A stretch of 64,000 nucleotides of DNA from Notolepis coatsorum (GCA_963971535.1 OZ020586.1:75479706-75543705), one strand, 5' to 3'; counted from the stretch's first letter, positions 23,216 to 35,828 are shown. A program made the numbers and translations. Notes: generated by a model not told the origin, from the sequence alone.

Positions 23216-23766
23216 CATACTACAAAAACCTAGGGGTCCGCAAAGACGACTTCAACCTTGAAATGGTAACAACAGATGAGGTACTCAAAAGACTGAGCGC
23301 CCTCCAACCTAACAAGGCCACTGGCCATGAAAATATCCCCTTCAAATTCTTCAGAGACTCAGCAGCCGCCATTACCCCAGTCATCACACACATAATAAAC
23401 CTACCCATAAAACAGGGACACGTCCCCAAAGACTTCAAAATTGCGAGAGTGACCCCCCTGCACAAAAAAGGCAGCAAATTAGACCCAGGCAACTACCGGC
23501 CTGTTTCTATTCTTACCTCCATCTCGAAAGTCATGGAAAAAATAGTCTACAAATAAGTCGAAAAGTACCTCGCGGAAAAAAATCTAATCTACGAATTCCA
23601 ATCTGGCTTCAGAACATCCCACTCCACTGACACATGCCTTCTCTATTTGAACGACCACATCAAACAAGAGGTGGACACAGGCAAATACTGCGGCATGATC
23701 ATGCTGGACCTCCAAAAGGTTTTTGACACTGTCAATCACTCCATTCTGATTGTCAAGCTAAAATAA
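23216..23766 (+). pseudogene. LINE RT, N-terminal half
   Basis: Encodes LSALQPNKATGHENIPFKFF, then HVPKDFKIARVTPLHKKGS, then NYRPVSILTSISKVMEKIVY. A stop (TAA near 23554) follows. The same frame then resumes with IYEFQSGFRTSHST and MIMLDLQKVFDTVNHSIL, RT motif A with the expected Asp residues. A second stop lies near 23764. This is a jockey/CR1-type RT; it joins in sequence to the VDD segment at 23917. Confidence 0.85.
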
Positions 23767-23831
23767 AGTGGTTTTTCAGTGAGCTGGATAAAGTGGTTTA
23801 TCAGTGATCTGGATGCAATCCTACCTGGGGG

Positions 23832-23916
23832 GGAGAGAATTGATTGATTGAAAATTGTATTAACAGATTGCAGAATGGGTACAATACAGTATGGCTCAAT
23901 ACATGAATGTAGAGGT
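23832..23916 (-). repeat. Short LINE 3' UTR fragment inserted in the RT
   Basis: The reverse complement contains TACTGTATTGTACCCATTCT, also found at 10781-10800 and in near-identical form at 26031-26053. It interrupts the RT between motif A and motif B. Confidence 0.65.
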
Positions 23917-24651
23917 AAATGGTACCCTATCCCCCCTCCCTCCCAGTGAGCTGTGGTGTTCCACAAGGAAGCATACTAGGACCGTTACTGTTCCTAATTT
24001 ATGCAAATGACATGTCATCAGCTTGTGACTGCAACTTGTTCCTGTTCGTGGACGACTCAGCCCTGCTGGTCTCTGACAAGAACAAGTTACAGGTTGAACA
24101 AACCCTCAGCTCAGAACTCTGCAGAATCTGCACCTGGCTCGCTGATAGCAAACTATCATTACACCTGGGTAAAACAGAGTCCATTCTCTTCGGATCAAAT
24201 AACAAACTCAGCAAGACCAAGACAGTGGGTGACAATATTGTCACAAGGAAAGATGAAATTACATATATGGGTTCCATCCTAGAGGCAAATCTTTGACAAG
24301 ATGGCATCCAATGTAATCAAAAAAGATTTAGAATCAAGAGGTTTATTTGTCACATACATACCAGTGCATACAGTGAAATGCGGAAAGTCAACCAACGAAC
24401 AAGATTCTTGTATCGGATCTCCTCTCTGGTAAACAAGAATACCCTGAAGACTCTAGCAGGAGCACTCATTCAACTCAAGGGTACTACGACTATGCTTGCA
24501 CCTCATGGTACCAAAGCACCTCAAAGGCACTAAAAATCACAAAACAAACTGGTCAGACTACTACTAACTAACTACTACTAACACGTTTAGCAATTATGCA
24601 ACATCAATGTGGAACGCCCTACCCACACTGTAAAAAAATGTGAATCCCTAC
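23917..24651 (+). pseudogene. LINE RT, C-terminal half
   Basis: Encodes CGVPQGSILGPLLFLIYAND (motif B), LFLFVDDSALLV (catalytic VDD) and LGKTESILFGS. It is broken at about 24296, where the reading frame is lost. A roughly 53-bp foreign piece at about 24331-24383 (TTTATTTGTCACATACATAC) resembles the 3' end of the LINE family seen at the window edges. After it come RTRFLYRISSLVNKNTLKTL and a decayed thumb, ending at the solo LTR at 24652. Confidence 0.8.
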
Positions 24652-25595
24652 TGTTACGCACCCCAGTAAGGGGACGCAACACAAGGCCACAGACAGGGTA
24701 GGTGAGGGTGCAGTGACACAAAACCACGGAAACAAATAGCAAAATAATAGTATTTATTTTTACAAACAAAAGAAAACTCAGCAACACAGAGAGCAAGGAG
24801 GACTACCTAGTGGCACCAAATTAAATACAAAAGGAAATGAAAACCCACCCCCCCCTTACAGGCGCTGACGCCCAAAAGTACAGGTGGTGGTGCTCACTCT
24901 AAAGCTGGTGTCTTTAACATCAGGTCACCTACGTGATGCAAAATGTAGACCCAGGGTATCTTCCTGTCCTCAATGTCCCTGTGTGCGAAACAAAAGATTA
25001 ATACACAAGAAAAAAGGAATCACCATATCCCTGTGTGCGAAACAAAAGATTAATACACAAGAAAAAAGGAATCACCATAGGCTGGGTGACAAGGGAACAA
25101 ATATACAAAGGGTTAAACAGAAATGTACACAAACTATAAAGACTCCTAAACACAATGCAATGAACCAGAGCTTCAGGTACCAGATCTACACCAAATACAC
25201 AATACTAACAATATTGCCTATGCTAACAATAATGAACCAGCTCTGGTACCTAAAGCACCCTAAAGAGCCACAGCTCTATTACCAAAAGATACCGAGAGCT
25301 CTACCACAAAGACACAGAGATAGTTACCACAACCATGAACCAGAGAGCTAACTAACACTGCACACAATGGGATATATGAAGGGGTGTGGAGCTTGATTGC
25401 TGACAAGCCTCAGCTGCTGCTGCTGTTGCTGGAGTGAGATGGTGATTGACCAGCTGCTGCTGGAACTGAGACACCTGAGAATGGGGATATGTAGACACAA
25501 GAGGGAGACAAGACAACAACAAACAAAACATGCCTATATACAGATATTATACATTTCTCCCTCTATATATATACATAAGGACAGGGTCCGTAACA
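24652..25595 (+). mobile_element. Solo LTR, second family
   Basis: 944 bp, TGTTACGCACCCC to GGGTCCGTAACA, with inverted ends TGTTACG/CGTAACA. It is flanked by a 5-bp duplication CCTAC (24647-24651, 25596-25600). A roughly 58-bp stretch starting ccctgtgtgcgaaacaaaag is duplicated in tandem at about 24970-25075. It interrupts the last part of the LINE ORF. Parent family not identified. Confidence 0.82.
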
Positions 25596-26070
25596 CCTAC
25601 CCACTTTAAAAACCGCTCTCAAAGAGCACCTACAGGAGGCTGCAATTCAAAACTGGCCCCCGTAAATGTCCAAACCCCCCCTCCCTATGCTTGCACCTTG
25701 CACCACCCCTCCCACCACCCACCCCCTCCCAATGTACAGTTTCCTCCCCCTCGTATGTATATCATTTCTGTTAGGATTTCTGTTTAACAGTACTGTATAT
25801 TTGCATATCGTGTATGTCACAAATGTAACAGTACTGTATATCTGCATGTCATGTATGTCATAAATGCCATGATATCTGTATATCTGCATGTCATGTATGT
25901 CATAAATGCCATGATATCTGTATATCTGTATGTTGTGTATGTCATAAATGTCATTATGAATTGAAAATGGGGGACCCTGATGAAAGTATTTCTCTGGTCT
26001 GCATCCCCTTAACAATTGTGTGTATTGAGCCGTACTGTATTGTACCCATTCTACAATCTCTTTTAACATC

Positions 26071-26165
26071 GACGGTTAGCTCAACTGGTTCGCTGCCTTG
26101 CTGTGGATCCTGCGGTGTGTTGGTGGATCCTGCGGTGTGTTGGTGACAAGTTTGAATCCCTTCAA
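26071..26165 (+). repeat. tRNA-like SINE head or tRNA pseudogene
   Basis: An A-box-like TTAGCTCAACTGG and a B-box-like AAGTTTGAATCCC are spaced somewhat too far apart for a functional tRNA. An 18-bp internal duplication (GTGGATCCTGCGGTGTGTTG twice) lies between them, and a T-run follows. Probably SINE-derived; no CCA or full cloverleaf can be drawn. Confidence 0.5.
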
Positions 26166-26189
26166 TTTTTTTTTTTTTTTTTTTACGTT

Positions 26190-26470
26190 AATTTTTTCGC
26201 CGGTTAAGTTTAGGCATTGTTTCGGAGTTGGTTAAGGTTAGGGTTAAGTTTAGGCATTGTTTTGGAGTTGGTTAAGGTTAGGGTTAAGTTTAGGCATTGT
26301 TTCGGAGTTGGTTAAGGTTAGAGTTTGTCTTAGAGCATGGCAATATTCTTTCGGAGTTGGTTAAGGTTATGGTTAAGTTTAGGCATTGTTTTTTGGGAGT
26401 TGGTTAAGGTTAGGGTTAAGTTTAGGCATTGTTTCGGAGTTGGTTAAGGTTAGAGTTTGTCGCAGAGCAT
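26190..26470 (+). repeat. Minisatellite with telomere-like words
   Basis: About five to six units of roughly 45-50 bp built around GTTAAGTTTAGGCATTGTTT and GGAGTTGGTTAAGGTTAGGG. Units vary slightly (TTTCGG, TTTTGG). No ORF. Confidence 0.8.
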
Positions 26471-26878
26471 GGCAATAGAATGCAGCCTATTTCCGCACTG
26501 CCGCTGTCTCGCGCTGCCGCGGTCACATGGGCCAATCAGAGAAACGCTGAACACAAGTTGGTTGCCTAAAATGTTGACGCGTCCCGGGTTCTCCTCCCGC
26601 TCCTGGTGACATTTGTCGCATGTCTTCCCGCCTCTTCTCCCGTTCATCCTCTCCTCCTCTGTCACTCATGTCTGCCCATGAAAAGCAATAAATGCTAAAA
26701 AATGTATCTTTAAAAAACCCACTACCTGTCTCCCTAGTGACTGAAACTGTGATCTCAGTAAAACATATCTTCTTCATGTATTGTTCCAATTTTCTTTCAT
26801 GAATATCATTATTAACTTCAGTCCTCACCATACATATAGAATATTTATTCATTTTCAGAATTTTAACCATTTCTTAAA
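26471..26878. other. No gene recognised
   Basis: Mixed-composition DNA without a convincing ORF, RNA gene or repeat that I recognise. Confidence 0.4.
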
Positions 26879-26935
26879 TTAGGGTTAGGGTTAGGGGGTT
26901 AGGGTTAGGGGGTTAGGGTTCGGGTTACCCTAGGG
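26879..26935 (+). repeat. Interstitial telomere-like tract
   Basis: Several (TTAGGG) words with extra G (GGGGTTAGGG), ending GGGTTCGGGTTACCC. Short and degenerate, so it is a fossil telomere seed or a repair scar, not a chromosome end. Confidence 0.85.
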
Positions 26936-27756
26936 TCTCTTTTTGACAAGAACTGCGACAAGGGTGACTCGAGGGTTAAGGGAAGCAATGGAAACATTTT
27001 TGATCACAGTTCATATTGTTATGTGTTTGGATTACTGACCTTGACTGAATTTATGATACGGTTCAACAAGGACATGATTGAACAATGACAGTTTCTAACA
27101 CCCCAGTCAAGAAAGCATGACTAGGGTGTATTGAAGACAGATGGCACAGAAGACCACGGCAAAGCACAACCACTGAACCGCTCATCAACAGCGACGTGGC
27201 ATGTATCAGATTAAATATCTTCACAAACAATGTACCTAAACAATGATGAACTAGAGATGTGATAAAATGGAATCGATGATATTGCAGTAACAGTGTTTAG
27301 TAATAGTGAACCAGAATAGATTAAGGAAGGAATAATCACATGGTCACATTGCATCACATTTTGAATTACTTAAATTACCAAATTCTATTGTTAGTTAAGT
27401 CTGTGATATTCTGTAGTCCACTCCAGACACTCCTTGTGTCATTGCTGTTCAGCTGTCCGTCAATCTTCTCCATTTATTCCTTCCTTGCCGTTTTTATTTC
27501 TCTCTTTTATTACAATTGAATCAATCATATACATGATCACAAAAGCAGGGAATGTCCCTTCAGTGAGATTTGTGAGCTCATTGATGTCCTGTTGGCAGGC
27601 CTGAGTGACGTTCACAGTGAGTTCGGTGCAGCGCAAAAACCATTGGCTGGAATTTGAAAACCACAGTCTGATATTATTGTTGCATGTGATGGTATCTGAT
27701 ATCTGTATTCAAATTTTGCAAGAGTTGATGAACATGAAAACAACTAAATGACTAAC
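26936..27756. other. No gene recognised
   Basis: AT-rich single-copy-looking DNA. I see no ORF above background and no RNA gene. Confidence 0.4.
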
Positions 27757-27862
27757 TGAGTGTAGAAGGGTGGATTATCCCTACTTTATGAGAGTAGATT
27801 GTCACTGTCACCAGGTAGTGGGAACACAGCAGATCTGGGTCCGGCTGAGTCCCCGACTGTAG

Positions 27863-28361
27863 TTCAAGTTCAAGTTTCTTTAATAGTTGTCATACAGAAG
27901 TACAGAATACTTTTATACAAAATGCTTCTTACTGTTACGCTCCAGAGACTGTGCAAGACAAGATAAGTATGAAATAAAATAACATAGTATAGCATGTAAA
28001 TTAGAAGTAAAAAATGAGGTCACAGTGTTCAGTATAGACATATGTACAATGTTCGATGCATAATAGACGTAACTGAGTTACCATATAACAATATACTATG
28101 CAGTGTACTAATATACAATACTATATAGTGCAAAGCAGAAATGGGATGAGGTACAATTTAGGTACAATTTACAGTAGGTGTACGAGTTGTAGTGCAAATC
28201 CTTTATCAATAAATATAAAGTGTGTTTGTGTGATCTAAAGTGTGGAGAGTGGGTGCTGCAGTGTGTTGTTTGTTTAAGTGAGTGTGTGCGTGTGGGTGTG
28301 TGTGCTATGTGCAATTGATGGTTGTTGCATAGTGTTTATTGTTCGTTGAGCAGCCTGATAA
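27863..28361 (-). mobile_element. LINE 3' end (same family as window edges), nested
   Basis: 5'-truncated minus-strand copy: TTCAAG tail at the left, then 3' UTR, ending with the codons for the RT C-terminus (…GTTCGTTGAGCAGCCTGATA). Flanked by TGTAG at 27858-27862 and 28362-28366, a likely target duplication. Its UTR includes tttgtttaagtgagtgtgtg, close to the UTR at 28-90. Confidence 0.85.
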
Positions 28362-28832
28362 TGTAGTGTAGGGGTATTAGAATTGGGATTTAACAGAGGG
28401 AGCGGATGGGGCCTAGGGTTTACTAACCTAGGGGTGATGCGCTGGTCTTTCTTGCCCTCCAGGGCGACTTACAGTAATTCCCCAAACACCCACACTTCCC
28501 CTAATACCTCCCACACCCTCCCACACCCTCCCACACCCGGTGGCAGTAGTGATAGATGATATAATTTCTCCCCAAAGCAGTACCTTTCCTTGTTGACGAA
28601 TGGAGACCTGTCCCAATGATGCATAGGCCGTGGGTAAGAAGGGGTTAAACAATAATGTACATTACCCGAAAGGAAGGGGTTAAACAAGAATGCACATTAA
28701 TGGACACGCACACAGTGATCCCATTTGTATGCCTCTCCTTTTATATAGATTAGCATATATTCAATACAAGGCACGATGCATAGCACTTAGATCTTGCAAG
28801 TAGAAGGGTTAATATGCTTTACACTCGTCCGC

Positions 28833-28835
<3 letters not shown>

Positions 28836-28907
<72 letters not shown>
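28836..28907 (+). repeat. (GA)n microsatellite
   Basis: About 36 perfect AG/GA units inside solo LTR copy 2. Confidence 0.98.
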
Positions 28908-28911
<4 letters not shown>

Positions 28912-30260
28912 TGGCGAGCTCCGCAAGCTACTCAATGGGATTTATTATTATTAAACACACGTGCCGTCTGCACACCTTAACCACATAACCCATGTAACCA
29001 AAAAATACAGTGGGCCCACAATTGAAACAAAAGTCCTATCTAAGCCGGCATTCCCCAAAATAACAAACGTCGGGCGCCCCTAGTCGCTGGTGCACGTGCC
29101 AGTTCAATGTATCTATTCTCTTCGCCCTTAGAGGGCACGCTCTCGAAAAGGAGAATGTTCGTCGATAAAGTTCCAGCGCTCGGAGCCCTAACTGTACCTG
29201 GCTTGAGTGTACCAACCGAGTGCTGGCCTGCTCTCGCAACGAATGTCCGTGTTGCGAGATGGCCGTCGAACGGTCCTGTGGTTGTCACCTGTGATAGCAA
29301 GGGGCTGGCTGGGCGGACGTTTAGGCAGGCGACAGCTGGACTGGCTGTCGGCTAGGCAAATGCTGGAGGCGGGTGCGGTCCGGCGACGTCTGTTGCGGTG
29401 TCCTCTGCGGGGCTGGGAGACGGTGGAGTGACGCGCGAGCTAACTGTGCTACTAGGCCTATACTTGAAGCTAAGCTGTGGGTCAGTGCGACCCCCTAGCC
29501 TTCCGCCTATACTTTAGCTAAAACGCAGCGCGTGCAATATCCACAGCGCTCTCCGGCCGTAGGACGTCTTCTTCTTGGTTCAAGCACTAACTGGGAAGCT
29601 AAACTATCGCATACGACGTTACTATCCCGCACCGTGACGGGAGTCGTATCCCGCGTGTCTTTAGTGTCGGGAGCTCCTGCTCCACACGTCTGCTTCCTTC
29701 AGTGGAAAACGATGAAGAGGGTGTCTCGCTGTATGAGCTCCGCCTTCAGCCATCCTCTTCCTCACCTGCTTGTCACCAGCCCAACGTCGCACCAGCTCCC
29801 CCTGGCGGCAGTCCAGGCCATGTCCCACTACTAAATGTCAATATAGGAGATGGAGAATCAAGGCGGGTCAGCAAGTTACACAACATTATCATGAACACAG
29901 TAGAGTACAAGGAATTAGAGTTAGACACATTGAATTATTGTTAGACATATTCAGGTGTCTACATGAGCTATGTTTAATACTTCCTGAAATATCACAGTTC
30001 CAACTCAATAACTCTCCAAAACAAATTAGGCTATAAGAGAGTTTCTAGATGTGGGATGTGTAAGATTATGGGCATAATTATCATAATTAACATAATATAT
30101 CAGCATAATTTTTTTGGAGGGTTCCTCCAATAATTGGCTGATTGGTTTTATTTCTGGCTGCATTGCAAAATATGATTAAGTAAATAAACAATAATCCAGA
30201 GGATAACACTTGCAAGTAGTCTACTGGAAACACTTCTCGATGTGATTATTTTTAGAACAT

Positions 30261-30261
30261 G

Positions 30262-30322
<61 letters not shown>
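30261..30322 (+). repeat. (TTG)n microsatellite
   Basis: About 20 near-perfect TTG units. Confidence 0.97.
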
Positions 30323-30323
<1 letters not shown>

Positions 30324-30553
30324 TCTATAGGCATGCCACGTCACGTGACGACAGAACTTCGGCCAATTGTAGAAACTGCACTTTAATCGTTTTGCCACAC
30401 GGGGTCATAATTTCTTAAAATCGGCTTTCGCGCGCAGCCAAAGCCAGCGTTGGATGATCTTGGATCGTCCTCCTGACCCAGAGCTAAAGCGAGAGAGTGG
30501 GGGGGGGGGGATAATGAGGAGGAGGGGGGAGGCCGGGGTGTGTGGCAGAGGGG

Positions 30554-30591
<38 letters not shown>

Positions 30592-31007
30592 CTGTCCCAC
30601 CACGCTGAGCGGATCTGTCACTAGTTGCTCCCCCGGCACCGAGCCTGTCTGCTGGCCTCTCTTGAAGAATCACTGACCACCTGCCTCTACTGGCGCAACA
30701 CGTACAGCTTCAACGGCAGGGCAACTTGTGATTATTAAACCCCGAGAGAGGAGGGAGGAAGGAAATTAAACAAAATAAGTCAAGACACTGAGCAGTTTCT
30801 CCAGTGCCATCCCTAACGGCAAAGAGTCTCCCCGCGTTCTCGGTTGAGGTCGGAGAAGCGCGCCGGTGTGCAGGACCTGTTGTGCGTCCTGCTGGGTTTG
30901 TTGTAACAACAGGGCGAGAGAGAGAGCGCTAAGCAACGGGACTCATTACTTACTAAACCAGGCTTCCCACTTCACTTCTCCAGCGGAGTCACTTGCATGG
31001 ATACACC
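30323..31007 (+). promoter_or_regulatory. Probable promoter and 5' UTR of the FHOD3-like gene
   Basis: GC-richer than the surroundings. It holds a palindromic E-box GTCACGTGAC near 30340, an inverted CCAAT box (GGCCAATTG) near 30361, and (GA)n near 30553-30588. No TATA box is obvious, and the transcription start cannot be fixed. A further leader exon or intron inside this stretch cannot be excluded. Confidence 0.55.
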
Positions 31008-31041
31008 ATGGCCACGTTTGTCTGCAGGGTTCAGTTTTTAG
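30997..31041 (+). other. Upstream ORF overlapping the FHOD3-like start codon
   Basis: ATG at 30997 opens a 14-codon frame that ends with TAG at 31039-31041, overlapping the main ATG at 31008 in another frame. Its context (CTTGCATGG) is weaker than the main ATG's. It could lower translation of the main frame if the mRNA includes it. Confidence 0.5.
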
Positions 31042-31172
31042 ATGACACCGATCCGTTCAACAGCACCAATTTCCCGGAGCCGACGAGACCCCCTGTTTAC
31101 TCCTTCAGGGAGGATCTTCCCCTCATCAACCAGATAGCGGGCATCCACCGGCTCCTCAAAGCTCCACATAAG
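31008..31172 (+). CDS. fhod3: FHOD3-like formin, first coding exon (55 codons)
   Basis: The ATG at 31008 sits in a strong Kozak context (ACACCATGG). The peptide has VQFLDDTDPFNSTNFPEP, then FRED, then HRLLKAPHK. That is the start of the FHOD-family formins and closer to FHOD3 than to FHOD1, whose N-terminus differs in this region. In the family this is the beginning of the GTPase-binding domain. The full protein nucleates and bundles actin filaments and in vertebrates is needed for heart and muscle sarcomeres. The exon ends at AAG|GTAGGG, a good splice donor in phase 0. The next exon is not visible in the remaining 32.8 kb, so intron 1 is very long. Whether this is the fhod3a or fhod3b paralogue cannot be told. 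Confidence 0.85.
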
Positions 31173-31178
31173 GTAGGG
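31173..31178 (+). other. Splice donor of the FHOD3-like exon
   Basis: GTAGGG directly after AAG. Translation past this point runs into a stop within 14 codons, and the similarity to FHOD ends here. Confidence 0.8.
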
Positions 31179-31412
31179 GTGCGGAATCAACGTAGATATA
31201 CCACACAAAGGTAGCCTTACACGCACCTAACATGGGCCTACGTTATTTGTTGTGTTTTTGTTGTATTTGTTGACACCAATGATGAAGGACCACAATGGAA
31301 ACAAGCCTATATCTTTATTGTGTTTATTTGAATCCTATTGGTAAATGGAGAAATGTAATACCTGTTCATATTGTGATCAAATGTATGTGATTTCCATTCT
31401 AAATCAATAAAC

Positions 31413-32448
<1,036 letters not shown>

Positions 32449-33026
32449 GTATGTTAAACCAGCTGTAAACAAACTTGCACGGCAACCGTTAATGCCATAT
32501 TTTTTTGGTTTGGATGAAAGCGTTGCTGTCTTTTATGTCGCGTCAAACCTATAAAACTGGAACGAGCGGTTACGTCAAACAACCTAACTGTAAATAAACG
32601 TGCACGTCAACCACGCTATTTTGAGAACGGACGCACGCGCACATGATTTATTGGTTCTCCAGCCCCAGTGAGAAACAACAAGCCTGTTGAGTGTTGAGGA
32701 TTTGCCCCATAATAAACAACACAGCGATATACCACACAGTCAAATCAAGGCTTAGCCTACTTGTTCTATATCTTAAAATGACCTTATGAAATGAATGAAA
32801 TGCGTGCCTATTTAACTGTCATTTCGACGTGTTCGCTGTTCCGTGTCACGGCGACAGGTGGGCACGGCGCATCACCAGCCAGATATATCCCGAGTCAGAC
32901 TCATTCATCTACAATTAAGTGACAGTCGTGAGTGGGCTGGAGGGATTCAATCACAAATGATCAGATAGCTGCAACTGCTGCAAGCGATTGTCAGACTGCC
33001 GGTGTGTGTGCGTGGTGTGTGCTGTT

Positions 33027-33030
<4 letters not shown>
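32449..33030. other. No gene recognised
   Basis: Intronic-looking DNA. GTGCACGTCAACCACG near 32602 and neighbouring GTCAAAC words resemble sequence at 36690-36720, possibly a diverged repeat. Confidence 0.4.
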
Positions 33031-33230
<200 letters not shown>

Positions 33231-33239
33231 GCTCAACTG

Positions 33240-34020
33240 GCACACTACTCTGACAGCCAACCAGCAGAGAGTGTTCCAACAACAGCAGAGCGATATCCCA
33301 GACCAGCCTCATAGTCCCATCTTTAAAAGCCACAAAACAAATGAAAAAAATGGCCCTCAGCACGGAGAGGCTTATGATTACAACCTACACACTGACAGAT
33401 GGCAGGGCCTCTGCTTGTGTTTAGTAATTTTGCTCCCATCAGGAGAAAGCGCAGGGTATATTTCACTTATAGATGTAGATAACAGGCATGGGAATTCAAC
33501 TGGTGATGGGTGTCACTTTACTTATGAGGAACCAAATGCGGAATCATATATGGACATTATTCATCCGTTAACCTTTGCAGTGAAAGGCTGACTTTTGGAA
33601 TTAGAGCTATATAGGGAAAGCGAGGAGGGAAATAGAGGAGTTGAGAGTCAGAGGGATAGTTCTTTACCGAATGTGTCACTGGGAAGCAAAGTGGACACCG
33701 TTCTGAACGCTGCACTGAGACATCCACTCTGAGACTTAATAGTGTATAAGGCTACTTAATCATTTTCAGTGTGTCCCCCACAAGTGTTAGCAATGTAGAT
33801 TACGTGGATGGACACTGAACTGTTCCAGATTTGTCTGCAGATAGGGTGAAGACATGTTGTGGTTGTGGCAGCAGGGCTGTAGCAGGCTTCTCAAGTCTGG
33901 ACTCAAGACCTCTCTTGTGTTGTCTTGGACTTGTCTTGGTCTCTATATACTGCATATCCACTTGGGTTCTAACTCGGGTCCTCCACGTGGTAGGCCAGGA
34001 CATTTACCACTCTGCCAAAG
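33240..34020. other. No gene recognised
   Basis: No convincing ORF. It leads into the minisatellite at 34021. Confidence 0.4.
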
Positions 34021-34498
34021 GGAGATATTTGGCTTGCCAGGCTTCAGGACTGGCCATGGGAGATATTAGTCTTACCAGGCTTCAGGACTGGCCATGGGAG
34101 ATATTAGTCTTACCAGGCTTCAGGACTGGCCATGGGAGATATTAGTCTTACTAGGCTTCAGGACTGGCCATGGGAGATATTAGTCTTACTAGGCTTCAGG
34201 ACTGGCCATGGGAGATATTAGGCTTACTAGGCTTCAGGACTGGCCATGGGAGATATTAGTCTTACTAGGCTTCAGGACTGGCCATGGGAGATATTAGTCT
34301 TACTAGGCTTCAGGACTGGCCATGGGAGATATTAGTCTTACTAGGTTTCAGGACTGGCCATGGGAGATATTAGGCTTACTAGGCTTCAGGACTGGCCATG
34401 GGAGATATTACTAGGCTTCAGGACTGGCCATGGGAGATATTAGTCTTACTAGGCTTCAGGACTGGCCATGGGAGATATTAGGCTTACTAGGCTTCAGA
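34021..34498 (+). repeat. 38-bp minisatellite, about 12 units
   Basis: Units of 38 bp contain GACTGGCCATGGGAGATATT followed by AGTCTTACTAGGCTTCAG. One unit near 34390-34418 is shortened by about 9 bp, and a few point variants (TACC/TACT, AGTC/AGGC) exist. Confidence 0.97.
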
Positions 34499-34608
34499 CT
34501 GGGCTACTCGTGTCTTGGTCTCTTGCCTACTATGACTTGGTTGGATGTTGACTTGATGTTGAAGACTTGTGTTTTTCTCCACATGACCTGTAATAAGATG
34601 ATTGGCTG

Positions 34609-35651
34609 TAGGGCTGACCTTCGAAGCTTTTTTTGGCAATCGACGCTTCGGGGCCGAGCTTCGATTTTAATTCGAAGCTTCGAAAAATATTTTTTTTTTT
34701 TAATTTTTTTTTAATTTTTTTTTTTTTTTTTTATTATCTTATGTTGTGGGACTTGTACAGCACTTTCGTAAACGTTGTTGTTTTTAAATGTGCTCTATAA
34801 ATAAAGTGGGTTGGATTAATTAATTAAGTAGCCCCTTTCGTGACTGACGCATCCAACAAGGTTTCACTCGGCTGTGTGATTTAATTCAAGGTGGATCGCT
34901 GTTGTCGTTTGAACAACTTCAGATTTCATGGGAACTACCAATCCCCCAAATCAAGAATGTTTAAGATGAATGAAGTAAGATTTTGATTATTTGAAATATG
35001 GCCTGTGTAGACTAAACTATGCACAGAATTATGTCAGTCTACAAGGTCCGGATTCTACATGGTCCGGCAATGTAGACCTTGTAGACTCCACTACAGACCA
35101 ATTATCAGTGAATGTTCATGCATTTTTAAGAAGGGCAACTTCCACAAAAAAACAAAGAACTCACCAAAACATCTCAGTAGCACCGTATCTAAATGTTATA
35201 TTTCATATATGGAGATTCATATTTATTTATGTATTGCATGCATTTCTACATTTTATTTCCTATTTTGTTTATTCATCCCAGTATCTTTCTTATGTGTGGA
35301 ATTCTACAAGGTGCGCGCACACACACACACACCTACACACACACCTACACACACTTACATTTAGTCATTTAGCTGACGCTTTTATCCAAAGCGACTTACA
35401 ATTTCTGTACGACAAGACAGCAAGAAGGGTACAACTCTATCAGCTGAGTAACAATGTTCATCAAAGTGTTGCGTGTTACAGTGTAGGTTAGTTTATTAGG
35501 ACAAGTGCAAGTGTAAGGTTAGTCACGGTTCGATTTTTTTTTTTTTTTTTTTTATCATTTCAGATAATGGTTGAAGAAGTGAGTCTTTAGTCGACGGCGA
35601 AAGATTGGACGGGATTCGGCTGTCCTAACTGGGATGGGTAGTTCACACACA

Positions 35652-35687
<36 letters not shown>

Positions 35688-35828
35688 CACACACACACAA
35701 ATCGAAGTAAAAAAAAATAGATTTTTTTTTGATTTTTTTTTTTTTTTAACTTCGATTTTTTTTTAATGTTCGAAGCTTGTGCCATCGAATCGAACGTTCG
35801 AAGCTTCGAAGCATTTAAGACAGCCCTA
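34609..35828. mobile_element. Non-autonomous hAT-like element with TTCGAAGC subterminal repeats
   Basis: Ends TAGGGCTGAC and GACAGCCCTA, flanked by an exact 8-bp duplication ATTGGCTG (34601-34608, 35829-35836). TTCGAAGCTT words cluster at both ends. Inside lies a common fish repeat segment (CATTTAGCTGACGCTTTTAT at about 35366) and several poly-T and CA runs. No transposase ORF. Confidence 0.88.

Larger units (their letters stand above)
21141..26065 (+). mobile_element. Decayed LINE mosaic, interrupted by two solo LTRs and other fragments
   Basis: Pieces of one non-LTR retrotransposon lie in order on the plus strand: 21163-21357 (pre-RT region with ITDKLDVAKYLNIFFTNIA), 23216-23830 (RT N-terminal half), 23917-24330 (RT with VDD), 24384-24651 (thumb/C-terminal region) and 25601-26065 (C-terminus and 3' UTR). 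Insertions separate them. The UTR has a roughly 42-bp tandem repeat (TATATCTGCATGTCATGTAT) at about 25790-25950. It ends with a block, ggtctgcatccccttaacaa and following, that also occurs within the hAT element at 10745. Stops and insertions make it inactive. Confidence 0.85.
27761..29963 (+). mobile_element. Solo LTR, family L, copy 2 (with nested LINE fragment)
   Basis: Starts TGTAGAAGGGTGGATTATCC and ends TTCAGGTGTCTACA. Flanked by a 4-bp duplication TGAG (27757-27760, 29964-29967). It aligns with copy 1 in patches: the opening 20 bases, GGGCCTAGGGTTTAC near 28410, the GTGGGCCCAC…AAAAGTCCTA segment near 29010, and GATGGCCGTCGAACG near 29257. It is 2,203 bp because of a roughly 500-bp LINE insert and a (GA)n run. 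Short ORFs inside it differ from those of copy 1 and are not taken as genes. Confidence 0.8.

Noticed and set aside
26071..26165. Functional tRNA gene
   Set aside because: An internal duplication stretches the A-to-B box distance and no cloverleaf forms; SINE head or pseudogene is more likely.
26879..26935. Chromosome end
   Set aside because: The telomere-like tract is short, degenerate and embedded in other DNA on both sides.
34021..34498. CRISPR-like or coding repeat
   Set aside because: 38-bp units are contiguous, without spacers; the frames are incidental to the minisatellite.
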